From: Nostoc sp. TCL26-01
GTDB taxonomy: Bacteria; Cyanobacteriota; Cyanobacteriia; Cyanobacteriales; Nostocaceae
Direction of reading: 5' to 3'
NCBI RefSeq assembly: GCF_013393945.1
Contig: NZ_CP040297.1
Span: forward strand, 496,001 to 560,000
Length of the DNA: 64,000 nt
Position numbers and translations under genes: made by a program. Numbering within the stretch: the stretch's first letter is position 1; each line of letters starts with the position of its first letter. Of the stretch, positions 1 through 8,926 are shown piece by piece. The notes beneath the pieces are model-generated. The model was not told the origin of the DNA, made no database searches, and saw only the letters and a list, made by a program, of their open reading frames with translations.

Positions 1-1
1 C

Positions 2-88
2 GGTTTTGAAGACCTACCCGGAGGAGGAGATAACGATTACAATGACGTTGTTTTTAAATTAGATTTACAACCAATTGCCATCGTTTAA
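2..88 (+). CDS. C-terminal end of a DUF4114-type protein (partial)
   Basis: Only the last 28 codons are inside the window; the frame is open from base 2 to the TAA at 86-88. The peptide begins GFEDLPGGGDNDYNDVVF, the acidic Asp/Asn-rich signature that closes DUF4114 domains in large secreted or surface cyanobacterial proteins, where it probably binds calcium. Function cannot be assigned from the tail alone. A MITE-like element lies immediately downstream. Confidence 0.6.
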   Translation, partial: GFEDLPGGGDNDYNDVVFKLDLQPIAIV

Positions 89-124
89 CAAATTAGATGT
101 AGGGTGTGTTATGCCGTAGGCTAA

Positions 125-327
125 GAGGATGTTTTAAAAGTGATTGACTGTGATTTTAAGCACTGGCTGATCCCCCCTAACCCCCCTTAAAAAGGAAATG
201 AATTAAAGTCCCCCTTTTTAAGAGGAGCCAGTTGCGTGGGCGGGTTTCCCAACTTGAGCAAACTGGCGTGGATTTAGGGGGATCTAAAACGTTTTGTTAC
301 AGACAAGAGGACTTTTCAAACAACCTC
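125..327. mobile_element. MITE-like element, GAGG...CCTC family, copy 1
   Basis: Imperfect terminal inverted repeats (left AGAGGATGTTTTAAAAGT at 124-141, right ACTTTTCAAACAACCTCT at 311-328) bound a 203-bp segment flanked by the 3-bp direct repeat TAA (122-124 and 328-330). There is no transposase frame inside. A second palindromic repeat (169-284) is nested in it. A sister copy lies at 12352-12505. The 3-bp TNA duplication is like that of IS1031-type (IS5 family) elements, which is an inference. Confidence 0.6.
169..284. repeat. Nested palindromic repeat with GATCCCCC ends
   Basis: The segment starts GATCCCCCCTAACCCCCC and ends GGATTTAGGGGGATC, so its ends are imperfect inverted repeats. 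A further internal pair is CCCCCCTTAAAAAGG against CCCCCTTTTTAAG. It is non-coding and sits inside the 125-327 element, so it probably inserted later. Confidence 0.5.
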
Positions 328-387
328 TAACACACCAAAAAAACCTTTGGTTGGTACTACTAAACCCCCACACCCCTTTTCAAACCC

Positions 388-1704
388 GTGTTTATTAAAG
401 TCCTATTTCTTAAACTACCAAAACCAAAACGCACTAGCATCTTTCAATCAACCCGATTAGTATTAGCCTGTGGAGTCCTGGGAGTTGGCTTAACATTTCT
501 TGTCCAGCATCTTTTAAGTATTCGCAGTAGTCGGGCTTATATCAACGGTGATATCGTCTATATCCGTGCGCCCATCGCCGGCAATTTACAATTAAATAAT
601 CAATATGTGCCTGGAGAATGGATAGAATCTAATACAGTTTTAGGGCAAGTATCCAACCCCAGAGCGAATACCTTAATTTTACGCCGAGAAGAATTAAAAA
701 CTCAATTGAGTGTTGCTCAAAAATCATTGCTGAGTCTGAATAATCAAGCTAGCACCTATGAAAAAATCCTCAACAAACTCGATGGTAAAATTCATAGATA
801 CGACCAGCAACTTACTCAACAAAAGCTCTTACAAAATCAACAACAAAAATTAGAACTAGCTCAAACCCAAAGAGATATTAATCAATCTTATGCCGAGTTA
901 TCACAACAAAAAGAAGCAGCAGCGATCGCCGAAAAAGAAGCACAGCGTTATCAAAAATTAGCGCAGGAACAGGTAGTATCAGCTAGTCAAGCGGAAAAAC
1001 TCAAATCCGTGGCTAAACAATTGCAAGAAAATGTGAATAAAGCAACGGAATCTTATCAACAATCTGTACAGCAACTACAAATCAACGAAGCTAATTTATC
1101 ATCTGTACAAATTAACTTTATGCTAAGAGTCGGTGACACAGAAAATCGTCAACAACAATTACTGATTCATCAACAAGATTTAGCTAAAGAATTGATAGGG
1201 ATTCAGCAAAAAAAAATTAGTACCGATGGAGAAATTCAAGCCATTAAGACTGAATTAAATAAAATTGAAAAACAATTAAAAATAGATTCCTTAGCAGCTA
1301 TTAAACCTGCCTTTCCTGGGCCTATTTGGTCAATTAAATCCCGTAGCCATGAATATTTAGAAGCTAATGAAGTAATTTTGGCAATGGTGAATTGTCGTAA
1401 CCGTTGGGTTGAAGCTTTAGTTTCCGAACAAAGTGCAGCCCAACTCTCGCCAGGAATGGCTGTACAAATCAAACTCTTAGGTGAAACTCAGCAACGCTGG
1501 CGTGGCGAAATTTTAGCAATTCGCGCCGGAGTCGGACGAATGAGTGCGGGGGAAGATGTGGTTGGTTTACTCAAAGATTTACCTCAACGCCAAGTGGCTT
1601 TACGCATCGGCGTAGAGTGGACAGAACCGACAAATTCCCAAGAGTTTTGTTTTGTCGGACGCAGTGCAGAAGTAGTGATTCCCCGCTTTGGGAAGAAAAA
1701 TTGA
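388..1704 (+). CDS. HlyD-like membrane-fusion protein, probable polysaccharide export partner
   Basis: 438 residues from a GTG start with no clear ribosome-binding site; no ATG is better placed. One N-terminal membrane helix (about residues 22-44) is followed by a short lipoyl-like half (RAPIAGNL, about 60-90), a long Gln-rich coiled-coil hairpin (about 95-290) and a C-terminal beta-barrel region (MAVQIKLLGE). This is the layout of periplasmic adaptor proteins, anchored in the inner membrane and projecting into the periplasm. The glycosyltransferase begins 184 bp downstream on the same strand. By analogy with Alg44/BcsB-like partners I infer a role in moving an exopolysaccharide across the envelope. 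The substrate is unknown. Confidence 0.75.
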   Translation: MFIKVLFLKLPKPKRTSIFQSTRLVLACGVLGVGLTFLVQHLLSIRSSRAYINGDIVYIRAPIAGNLQLNNQYVPGEWIESNTVLGQVSNPRANTLILRREELKTQLSVAQKSLLSLNNQASTYEKILNKLDGKIHRYDQQLTQQKLLQNQQQKLELAQTQRDINQSYAELSQQKEAAAIAEKEAQRYQKLAQEQVVSASQAEKLKSVAKQLQENVNKATESYQQSVQQLQINEANLSSVQINFMLRVGDTENRQQQLLIHQQDLAKELIGIQQKKISTDGEIQAIKTELNKIEKQLKIDSLAAIKPAFPGPIWSIKSRSHEYLEANEVILAMVNCRNRWVEALVSEQSAAQLSPGMAVQIKLLGETQQRWRGEILAIRAGVGRMSAGEDVVGLLKDLPQRQVALRIGVEWTEPTNSQEFCFVGRSAEVVIPRFGKKN

Positions 1705-1888
1705 TAATTCGTAATTATAGCGTTTCTTAATCTGATGCTAATAAAACCAAAAAAACCTCCGCGCACCTCCGCGCTTTCCTCCGCGTCCCTCTGCGTTTAA
1801 AATTATTCCTCCCGTACCTCACTGACTGAGTAATTGTTATCAGAAAGTCTAATCTGGTTTACAGCATTATTTTGAAAAAACGGTCTAA

Positions 1889-4045
1889 ATGCAAGTGAAA
1901 AATTTATGGTGGTTTTATTCTGCTTTAGTAATTGTTTTGGGATGGAGTATTGTTGATTTAGATATAGACTTATCAGAGTGGGAAATTGCCTTCATGGCTT
2001 GGCTAGAAGCCTGTCATCACTTTTTTGCACCCACAGAAGCGGGGTTGTTGCAGATATGCTTACCCACTGGCTGTAGTCTAGTGGCTGCGCTGTTACTAAA
2101 ATATTTTTCCCCTCAACCTGGGTATTGGAGTCGATTAATTGCAGCGATAATTGCGATCGCTCTAGTTACAGAGTATATGCTTTGGCGATTGTTGGGTACT
2201 CTCTATTTACCTAATTTTTGGATTGGTAGCTTGAGCGTGTTATTTTTCCTAGCCGAGCTATTGAATTATATCAGTATGATCAGCTTCTATGGGCAAACTG
2301 TGATGGTACGCGATCGCACTCAAGAAGCAGACTATTTATCTCCCGCAATTATTCATGGTGATTATCAACCAACTGTTGATATTTTAATTCCCACTTATAA
2401 TGAGTCTCTCGATATTCTGACTCGTACAGTTATCGGTTGTCAGTTAATTAATTATTCCCAGAAAAAGATTTATCTTTTAGATGATGGTTGTCGTCCAGAA
2501 GTAGAAAAATTAGCTCAAGATTTAGGCTGCTTTTATATTGCTCGCATTGATCGTTCCCATGCCAAAGCAGGTAATATTAATCATGCTTTAAAATTCACAT
2601 CAGGAGAATTGATTACTAGCTTCGATGCTGATTTTGTACCTACGGAAAATTTTTTAGAACGTACAGTTGGCTTCTTTCAAAATCCCCAAATTGCCCTAAT
2701 CCAAACCCCACAAAACTTTTATAATACATCTTCTTTTTTAGTCAATTTAAAAGTTGATCATCTCGTGAGTAACGATGTTGATTTATCTTTTCAGTACATG
2801 GAAGCTGGCAGAGATGCTTTAGATTCACCCCTATGTTCGGGAACATCCTTTATCATTCGTCGCAGCGCCTTAGCAAAAATTGGTGGTATTCCCACTCAAA
2901 GTATCACTGAAGATTTTTACACCTCAATGCAACTCCTCAACCAAGGCTATAAAGTTATTTATTTAAATGAGTTAATATCTGCCGGGGCTGCACCAGAAAA
3001 TATCAGTGCTTATATCAATCAAAAATTACGCTGGGCGCAAGGCAATTTACAATTACTTTTCTGTCCGCAACATCCACCACTATTTTATTCAGGACTGAAT
3101 TTAATTCAGCGTCTAGTACATTTCTCAGCCATTATTTTTTGGTGTACTGCCATCACCCGCTTATTTTACTTACTCCTACCAGCTTTTTCACTACTCTTTG
3201 GCATCTTTGCTATCAAGCCAACACTGCCAGGAATTTTAATTTTCTTCTTACCCTATTATATTTTTAATCTATGTATTTTTAATTGGATTAATGGTGGATT
3301 GAGGTCAATTATTTGGTCAGATGTCTTTGATATTTTAATGTGTTTTCCAGTAACTATTGCTGTATGTAAAACTTTAATTGCCCCATTTGGTAGTAGATTT
3401 AAAGTTACGCCTAAAGGTGTGGTGTTATCAAAAATCAATATGAACTGGCAATTAGGAATACCTCTAATATTAGTTGCAGTCGCTTACTGTATTGGGTTGT
3501 TCCGCCACTTATCAGGAATTGCTGAACCCACTGATGAAGTTGCTAGTTTAGGGGTGACTTTAATTTGGAGTTTTTACAATTTAGCCTTATTAAGTGTTTG
3601 TATTCAGTCAACCATTGAAGTTCCCCAAGAACGAATATTTATCAGATTTAAACATAATTTAACTTGTAAATTCAAGTCATTAACAGCAATTTGGGATGCT
3701 CAAACTGTTGACTTGTCAGAAGGAGGAGCTTTAATCAAGATTCCGGCAACTATATCACTATCTCAAGTACCAGAAACAGCACATTTGTCTATCCCGACAA
3801 TTACAGATACAGATTTTTCAGTTAAAATTGTCAGAAAATTTACCGACAAAAAACATATTTATCTAGGGCTAGAATTTAGCCAACTTTCATTATTACAAAC
3901 TAGAAATTTAGTCAAATTTCTGTTTTGTCGTCCTCACCTTTGGCAACCAAAAAGAACTACAGAAATCCAAGCTGCTAGCGCATTTTTAAAAACAGTCTTA
4001 CGCTTTTATCCCCTAGCAGAAGCCAGAGGCAAGTTAAACTTTTAG
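1889..4045 (+). CDS. Family-2 glycosyltransferase with PilZ domain (cellulose-synthase-like)
   Basis: 718 residues. Two or three N-terminal membrane helices precede the GT-A catalytic domain, which carries DILIPTYNE (164-172), DDG (198-200), DAD (246-248), TED (340-342) and the QxxRW motif QKLRW (378-382) of processive beta-glycosyltransferases. More membrane helices follow, then a PilZ domain with R582-x3-R586 and DLSEGG (608-613), the residues that bind cyclic di-GMP in this family. It therefore probably polymerises and extrudes a glucan or related polysaccharide at the inner membrane under c-di-GMP control, with the adaptor encoded just upstream. The polymer cannot be told from sequence; 718 residues is close to BcsA-like enzymes. 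Confidence 0.85.
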   Translation: MQVKNLWWFYSALVIVLGWSIVDLDIDLSEWEIAFMAWLEACHHFFAPTEAGLLQICLPTGCSLVAALLLKYFSPQPGYWSRLIAAIIAIALVTEYMLWRLLGTLYLPNFWIGSLSVLFFLAELLNYISMISFYGQTVMVRDRTQEADYLSPAIIHGDYQPTVDILIPTYNESLDILTRTVIGCQLINYSQKKIYLLDDGCRPEVEKLAQDLGCFYIARIDRSHAKAGNINHALKFTSGELITSFDADFVPTENFLERTVGFFQNPQIALIQTPQNFYNTSSFLVNLKVDHLVSNDVDLSFQYMEAGRDALDSPLCSGTSFIIRRSALAKIGGIPTQSITEDFYTSMQLLNQGYKVIYLNELISAGAAPENISAYINQKLRWAQGNLQLLFCPQHPPLFYSGLNLIQRLVHFSAIIFWCTAITRLFYLLLPAFSLLFGIFAIKPTLPGILIFFLPYYIFNLCIFNWINGGLRSIIWSDVFDILMCFPVTIAVCKTLIAPFGSRFKVTPKGVVLSKINMNWQLGIPLILVAVAYCIGLFRHLSGIAEPTDEVASLGVTLIWSFYNLALLSVCIQSTIEVPQERIFIRFKHNLTCKFKSLTAIWDAQTVDLSEGGALIKIPATISLSQVPETAHLSIPTITDTDFSVKIVRKFTDKKHIYLGLEFSQLSLLQTRNLVKFLFCRPHLWQPKRTTEIQAASAFLKTVLRFYPLAEARGKLNF

Positions 4046-4131
4046 CTGAAACAGCAGAAGATGTCTTGAACCTTCTATAGGACTAGTATTTGATTATTGA
4101 AAAAAATCAGTACCAGTGGAGGAACTTCTTA

Positions 4132-4167
4132 CCTATTGCCTATTGCCTATTGCCTATTGCCTATTCC
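4132..4167. repeat. STRR array CCTATTG
   Basis: Four to five head-to-tail copies of the heptamer CCTATTG, the same unit (other strand) as the large TAGGCAA array at 57294. It lies 87 bp downstream of the glycosyltransferase stop, in a gap with no gene I can support (4046-4442). Confidence 0.8.
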
Positions 4168-4208
4168 CTACCTACGCAAACTATTTCAGTAATCAAATCG
4201 GATTCCTA

Positions 4209-4336
4209 TATAGCGGTTCCCACTCTAATGGGGTACAAAATTATATTGCAAGGTGTAGGGGCAATTCATGTAGCCGAAGGCTTAAGGCAGGGTATTGCCC
4301 CTACGGGTGTACCTCACGTGAACGAGAACCGCTATA
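4209..4336. mobile_element. Palindromic MITE-like repeat, TATAGCGGTTC ends
   Basis: Begins TATAGCGGTTC and ends GAACCGCTATA, an 11-bp perfect inverted repeat. The inner part holds a second dyad, GTAGGGGCAAT against ATTGCCCCTAC. It is non-coding and 128 bp long. A copy of the dispersed AATCAAAT repeat ends directly against its left edge. Confidence 0.55.
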
Positions 4337-4382
4337 AAAGTCAAAATATTTATCGAAACATAAATTTGCCTAAATATTAATA

Positions 4383-4413
4383 ATGGAAGCAGACATTTTA
4401 AATCTGCTTCCAT
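4383..4413. terminator. 11-bp stem hairpin, possible bidirectional terminator
   Basis: ATGGAAGCAGA (4383-4393) pairs perfectly with TCTGCTTCCAT (4403-4413) across a 9-nt loop. On the plus strand it is followed by AAAATCTTTTT. It lies 30 bp past the stop of the small minus-strand ORF at 4443-4559, where a terminator would be expected. Confidence 0.5.
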
Positions 4414-4442
4414 AAAATCTTTTTAAACTTACAGCCAAATTC

Positions 4443-4559
4443 TTAAAACAAGCCTAGAAGGATGATGAAAGTCAAGCCACAGAAGGCAAGTAAAGTAATA
4501 ATCAAGATATTGCCTATACTGTGGTCAGGGGTTGTTAATTTTTGTGTATTTTCCGTCAT
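4443..4559 (-). CDS. Small single-span membrane protein, unknown
   Basis: A 38-residue frame from ATG to TAA: a polar N-terminus (MTENTQKLTTPDHSIGN) followed by a hydrophobic helix (about residues 18-38) running to the stop. A GGGG stretch lies about 10 nt before the ATG and a stable hairpin follows the stop, which is why I think it may be expressed. Its size and shape recall the tiny subunits of photosystem and cytochrome complexes, but it matches none that I know by sequence. Function unknown. Confidence 0.4.
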   Translation of the reverse strand: MTENTQKLTTPDHSIGNILIITLLAFCGLTFIILLGLF

Positions 4560-4924
4560 ATAAATGAACCCCATTTCAATTAGATTGGGTAAGCAACATT
4601 GCTATGCTCAAACTATGCTTTGTTGCTGTATTGATTGTAACTTTACTCTATGTTCAAAGATTGTTATTTTTTCATTAATTTATTATCGTCATTTCTTCAA
4701 CCCCTACACCCTTACACCCCTAGACCCTCTAATTCTTACTTATTTGAAAGGAAACAGGGAACAGGGAACACAGATGTACTGAGTTCTTTCCAGAAATCAA
4801 ATATGATTCCTATATTGGCGATAATTTGTCCTCCGTATCGTTGCACTTTACGTACTGGTCAACCTATTGTTTTACGTGGGAGTGATGGATTACAAGATGG
4901 TAATCCTGACAAAGTACCAACTAG
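4560..4924. other. Non-coding gap with low-complexity repeats
   Basis: No frame here has convincing coding character. It holds a CCCTACACCCTTACACCCCTA stretch around 4701-4722, AGGGAACAGGGAACA near 4755 and one copy of the dispersed GTACTGA...AATCAAATATGA repeat (about 4775-4815). It separates the small ORF from the 3' end of the kinase gene. Confidence 0.5.
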
Positions 4925-6628
4925 CTAACAGTGCAACATCTTACTTTCTACTTTGGCAAATAAGGGTATTTCAATCCAAAACTCAGATCCTTTACCCAAT
5001 TCAGACTGACATCGTAGTATACCAGAGTGTTTTTCTACAACAATTTGGTAACTAATTGATAAACCCAACCCTGTACCTTGACCAACAGGCTTTGTCGTAA
5101 AAAATGGGTCAAATAACTTTTGCTGTACCTGTGGAGACATACCTGAGCCATTATCAGCAATCCTGACTACAACTCGGTCATGCTTCATCAATTCAGTCTG
5201 AATAGTTATTTGAGGATTATTGATTGTTGGAGAATCGATGAAAGCATCAATAGCATTATTAATAATATTCATAAATACCTGATTTAGTTGTCCTGCATGA
5301 CACTCTACTAGAGGTAGGTTGCCATATTCTTTAACAATTTCAATTTGAGAATGCTGTGGTGTTGCTTTCAAACGATTCTGCAAAATTAATAATGTACTTT
5401 CAATGCCATCATGAATATCAACTTCTTTCATTTCTGCTTCATCAAGTCGGGAGAAATTGCGTAAAGATAAGACAATTTGCTGAATGCGCTGAGAACCCAT
5501 TTTCATCGAATCAAGAATTTTTGGTAAGTCTTCTTGGAGAAATTCTAAATCCATGTTTTCAATCTGTTCTCTAATTTTTTCTCCCACATAAGGAAATTCT
5601 TCCTGATAGAGACGTACTAGTTCTAATAACTCGTGAGTATATTCACTAGCGTGAGTAATATTGCCATAAATAAAATTTATCGGGTTGTTAATTTCATGAG
5701 CAACTCCGGCTACCAACTGACCTAAGCTAGACATTTTTTCCGTTTGAATCAGTTGTGCTTGAGTGTGTTGCAGTTCTTGTAGAGTCTGTTGCAGTTCCAA
5801 CTCGGCTTGCTTCCGTTCTGAAACTTCTAATGCTAAAAGTTGATTCATATCAGTTAATTCAGTATTTTTCAGCAGTGTTTCGCGGGCTTGAGCTAACTTG
5901 ACTGCCATATGGTTAAATGATTGAGCTAAATCCTCAATTTCATCACCTGTATTAATATCTAACCGATAATCAAAATTACCCATAGCAATTTCTGCTGTAC
6001 CAAGCTGTAAATGCTCTAAAGATTTAATAGTTGGTTGCCAAATCAAGATAAATTTACCAATCAATAGAATCAGAATTACAGACACAACTACAAAAGAGAT
6101 AATTTTCTGCACTTGATGAAGATTTTCTAAGTCTTGTTCTACCAATAAACGCTGTTTATAAGCACGTTTAATTAGTACATCAAGGAACAGTTCAATATCT
6201 CTGTTAAAGGAATTAATCGCGCGAAAATACTGCTGTGAATCAGCTAAATAAGTCGGACTAGAACTTTGCTGAGTTAATTGGGTTGACATTTGATTAAGTA
6301 ATTCATGGCGGCGACGAATCACCGATATTTTGGCATTATTTGGCAACAACTTGTCTAATTTATTCAGAGAGGCGATAAACTGTGTGTGAAACAGTTCTAG
6401 CTCTTGGGTGTTTTTTTTAAATAAGACAATATCTTTGAGGGCGATAATTTCTGACTTGAGCGAATTGTCTGCTTCTAAAATAGTCTTAATAGTTTCGGTG
6501 CTTTCGTAACTTTTCTCTCGGACAGTTTCTTTAATTTGCTGTACAACTACAGTATTGCCGATAAGAATAGCCACTACTAGCCCGACAGATATAGCAGAAC
6601 CTGTAAAGAACTTGGTAGAGATTTTCAT
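4925..6628 (-). CDS. HAMP sensor histidine kinase
   Basis: 567 residues. A membrane helix at about 10-30, an extracytoplasmic helical sensor region (about 31-175), a second helix (about 176-197), then HAMP (about 198-250), coiled coil, HisKA with the phospho-acceptor H311 in GVAHEINNP, and a HATPase domain with N box (NQVFMNIINNAIDAF), G1 (DNGSG) and G2 (GTGLGLSIS). It should autophosphorylate and pass phosphate to a response regulator, but none is encoded next to it. Its ATG overlaps the stop of the upstream PhnD-like gene as ATGA (6625-6628), so the two are translationally coupled. The binding protein is probably its sensory partner. Confidence 0.88.
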   Translation of the reverse strand: MKISTKFFTGSAISVGLVVAILIGNTVVVQQIKETVREKSYESTETIKTILEADNSLKSEIIALKDIVLFKKNTQELELFHTQFIASLNKLDKLLPNNAKISVIRRRHELLNQMSTQLTQQSSSPTYLADSQQYFRAINSFNRDIELFLDVLIKRAYKQRLLVEQDLENLHQVQKIISFVVVSVILILLIGKFILIWQPTIKSLEHLQLGTAEIAMGNFDYRLDINTGDEIEDLAQSFNHMAVKLAQARETLLKNTELTDMNQLLALEVSERKQAELELQQTLQELQHTQAQLIQTEKMSSLGQLVAGVAHEINNPINFIYGNITHASEYTHELLELVRLYQEEFPYVGEKIREQIENMDLEFLQEDLPKILDSMKMGSQRIQQIVLSLRNFSRLDEAEMKEVDIHDGIESTLLILQNRLKATPQHSQIEIVKEYGNLPLVECHAGQLNQVFMNIINNAIDAFIDSPTINNPQITIQTELMKHDRVVVRIADNGSGMSPQVQQKLFDPFFTTKPVGQGTGLGLSISYQIVVEKHSGILRCQSELGKGSEFWIEIPLFAKVESKMLHC

Positions 6629-7623
6629 TTTTTAGGAATAGAGATTAAATTGAGTTCTTGCCGGAGTTGCTGAATAGGAGTATAGTCGTCAGGACTAACA
6701 AGAGTATATCCAGCCGACTCGGCTCCTAATATATCTTCAATACCATCTGGGCTAGCTACAAAAACTTGTTTTAGCTGCTGGATTAATTCAGGTGATAATT
6801 TCTCAGAAACCACTATGGGAAAATTGGGTATGGGCGCAGATTCCCAAATTAATCTATATTTTTCTGGTGTAATCTGACCATTTTTTTGTTGCTTGAAGTA
6901 ATAAGAAACATTAGTTGCCGCAGCATCAACAATGCCATCCTCCAAAGCTGTCATGCTTTTGCTGTGGGTTCCAGCATAGATAACTTCAGCAAAATCTTGC
7001 TCAGGATTAATACCCAGTTTTTTTAGAGATACTAATGGCATAAGATATCCAGAAGCAGATAATTTATCAACAAAAGCAACTCGCTTGCCTTTGAGGTCTT
7101 TTAAAGTTTTAATAGAACTATTTGCTTTGACAATAATACAGGCTCGATACCAAGGTTGACCCGTGTGTTTATCGATGGCAGTAGCTAATGGCTGAATTTT
7201 TGCACCTTTTTCTACTGCCTCAAGATAAGTTACAGTTCCTAAATAGGCCAAGTCAAGCTTGTTTTGTAGCAGTAAGTTTTCAATTTCCTGATAATTTTTA
7301 GCTATTAAGAAATCAACTTTTCTCCCCAGAGATTGTTCTAAATATTCATCTAAAGGTTGAATCATCTGTTCTTGCTCTGTGAGAGTTTGGGTAGACAATA
7401 CACCAATAGTTAATTTGGGTAAATTATTTTTGCTGCTAGATAGTGCAGATGTATTATAGTAGGCTGTACCTTGTCTCTCTCTAGTCCTCCTCAAAGCTGG
7501 AACATCAGGATTTTCCACAGGTTGATTACTAGATAGGTTATCAGTGCAGCCCATACCGATGAGGGGGGCGATCGCTGCTAAGATTAAGTATCTGCTAACA
7601 AGCCACTGTAAGGCTTTTTGCAT
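6625..7623 (-). CDS. PhnD-like periplasmic binding lipoprotein
   Basis: 332 residues from the ATG at 7623, preferred because the signal peptide then starts at once and GGAAG lies just upstream; a longer frame opens at 7656. The signal peptide ends in the lipobox GMGC, so a lipoprotein is expected. The rest is a PhnD/type-2 binding fold: LTIGVLSTQT, a Leu-Asp-rich hinge, LKGKRVAFVDKLSASGY and YAGTHSKSMTALEDG. PhnD proteins normally feed phosphonate or phosphite ABC importers, but no transporter is present. Coupled to a histidine kinase, it more likely acts as a ligand sensor. The ligand is unknown. Confidence 0.85.
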   Translation of the reverse strand: MQKALQWLVSRYLILAAIAPLIGMGCTDNLSSNQPVENPDVPALRRTRERQGTAYYNTSALSSSKNNLPKLTIGVLSTQTLTEQEQMIQPLDEYLEQSLGRKVDFLIAKNYQEIENLLLQNKLDLAYLGTVTYLEAVEKGAKIQPLATAIDKHTGQPWYRACIIVKANSSIKTLKDLKGKRVAFVDKLSASGYLMPLVSLKKLGINPEQDFAEVIYAGTHSKSMTALEDGIVDAAATNVSYYFKQQKNGQITPEKYRLIWESAPIPNFPIVVSEKLSPELIQQLKQVFVASPDGIEDILGAESAGYTLVSPDDYTPIQQLRQELNLISIPKK

Positions 7624-7864
7624 AGGCTTCCACTCACATATAGATAGCTCAAACAAATTCTAGGATTTTCATTGTTTCCCCAGACTTGGCTAAATATATG
7701 GTTCCCCAGAGGAATGTCACGTTAACACTAGTACTTCGTCAACCCAAAAGTAACAGGTGAGGTTGGGACTGAGGATTAGAGAAAAAGTTTTAATGGTTCA
7801 ACAATATTAGGATTTTTTTGTTGGTAAATCCATATATTGTTATTGCAAGAATTCAAATGCTTAA

Positions 7865-8920
7865 TTATTCAACTTCTAATTGATACAAACGCAGACCTTG
7901 TTTAGCACTCAAGTCAAACTTTAACCCAACTTCCATCCCAGCAGTTGTTTGTAAATCATTCACTGGGTTACCATTAAGTTGAATACTGTTGATAGCAACC
8001 AAATAGCAACAAGATGTCTCTTCATTAACTAAGAAAATTTTGTTTCCAATCGATAATTTAATTTCTTCAACTATTGCAACTCCCGCATTAGGCTTCTTGA
8101 ACCACTCAGTGATCTTGCCAACTTCTCTAATCTGCCCGATTAATTCCTTGCGTTTAATAACCTGATAAGTTATTAATTCAGCAAGTGCTTGAGACAAAGC
8201 ATCTACAAAGTCGCATAATTCTAATAATGCACTAGCACCTAGTACCTCATCAGGAAAACCATGTGCTGCATCATTACGATAGCCAATAAATTCATTAAGT
8301 TCCCCTTCTACAGTATTTTGGCTACCTCTAATTTCTTTTAAAAAATATTTAATGGATCTATGGTTCTCAACCCATACCCAAGCGTCTGATATGCCAGCAT
8401 TTGCAAATAATCTAACTAAAGCGTCCTTGCGTAAGTTCTGTTCGTGAATGAGAAACGCATCTGGCAATAATTCGTACTTTTTCTCACCACTAGTGCCATA
8501 AAATAGACCTTGGACAACTTTCTCAGACGAGAGGTGTTTATATCGGTGTTTATTAAGTTCAGTTAGTAATTTTCCTACTCCCACCCGGTGAGTATTTCTG
8601 ATTTTTTCTTCTAAATTTGAATAGCAAGGATATAACTCTGTTAAAAGTATTAACCAATCACTAATTAATTCTTCTACAAAACTCTCATAGATTGCGTATA
8701 AGCGTGTTATTGCACTACAGTGATCATAAACTCTCCATTCTTTCGCTGTCGGTATATCTTGCAAAATTTGACTGAGGATTACGTCTGTTTCTTCGCATAT
8801 TTCTGCTTTAATTAAAGCACTCGAAGCGAATGAAATTCCCATCAACCTATCATTGGTTTTAATAATAGAACGGACAGTATTAATATTAACTTTTACCCTC
8901 ATTAAAATATTCTGAAACAT
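7865..8920 (-). CDS. HEPN-domain protein, MAE_28990/MAE_18760-like
   Basis: 351 residues, mostly helical, with no signal peptide. YRNDAAHG at 214-221 contains R215-x4-H220, the RNase motif of HEPN domains. The surrounding stretch (YESFVEELISDWL, long helices, then the R-x4-H helix) matches my knowledge of the MAE_28990/MAE_18760 HEPN families. The last ~90 residues look beta-rich and may be a separate small domain. It lies 6 bp downstream of a DUF262 gene on the same strand, so the two form a unit. I infer an RNA-cleaving effector in a toxin-antitoxin or phage-defence module. Confidence 0.7.
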   Translation of the reverse strand: MFQNILMRVKVNINTVRSIIKTNDRLMGISFASSALIKAEICEETDVILSQILQDIPTAKEWRVYDHCSAITRLYAIYESFVEELISDWLILLTELYPCYSNLEEKIRNTHRVGVGKLLTELNKHRYKHLSSEKVVQGLFYGTSGEKKYELLPDAFLIHEQNLRKDALVRLFANAGISDAWVWVENHRSIKYFLKEIRGSQNTVEGELNEFIGYRNDAAHGFPDEVLGASALLELCDFVDALSQALAELITYQVIKRKELIGQIREVGKITEWFKKPNAGVAIVEEIKLSIGNKIFLVNEETSCCYLVAINSIQLNGNPVNDLQTTAGMEVGLKFDLSAKQGLRLYQLEVE

Positions 8921-8926
8921 CGCTCT

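Noticed and set aside
4090..4380. 96-codon plus-strand ORF
   Set aside because: It consists of an STRR and the TATAGCGGTTC palindromic element; the protein has no coding character.
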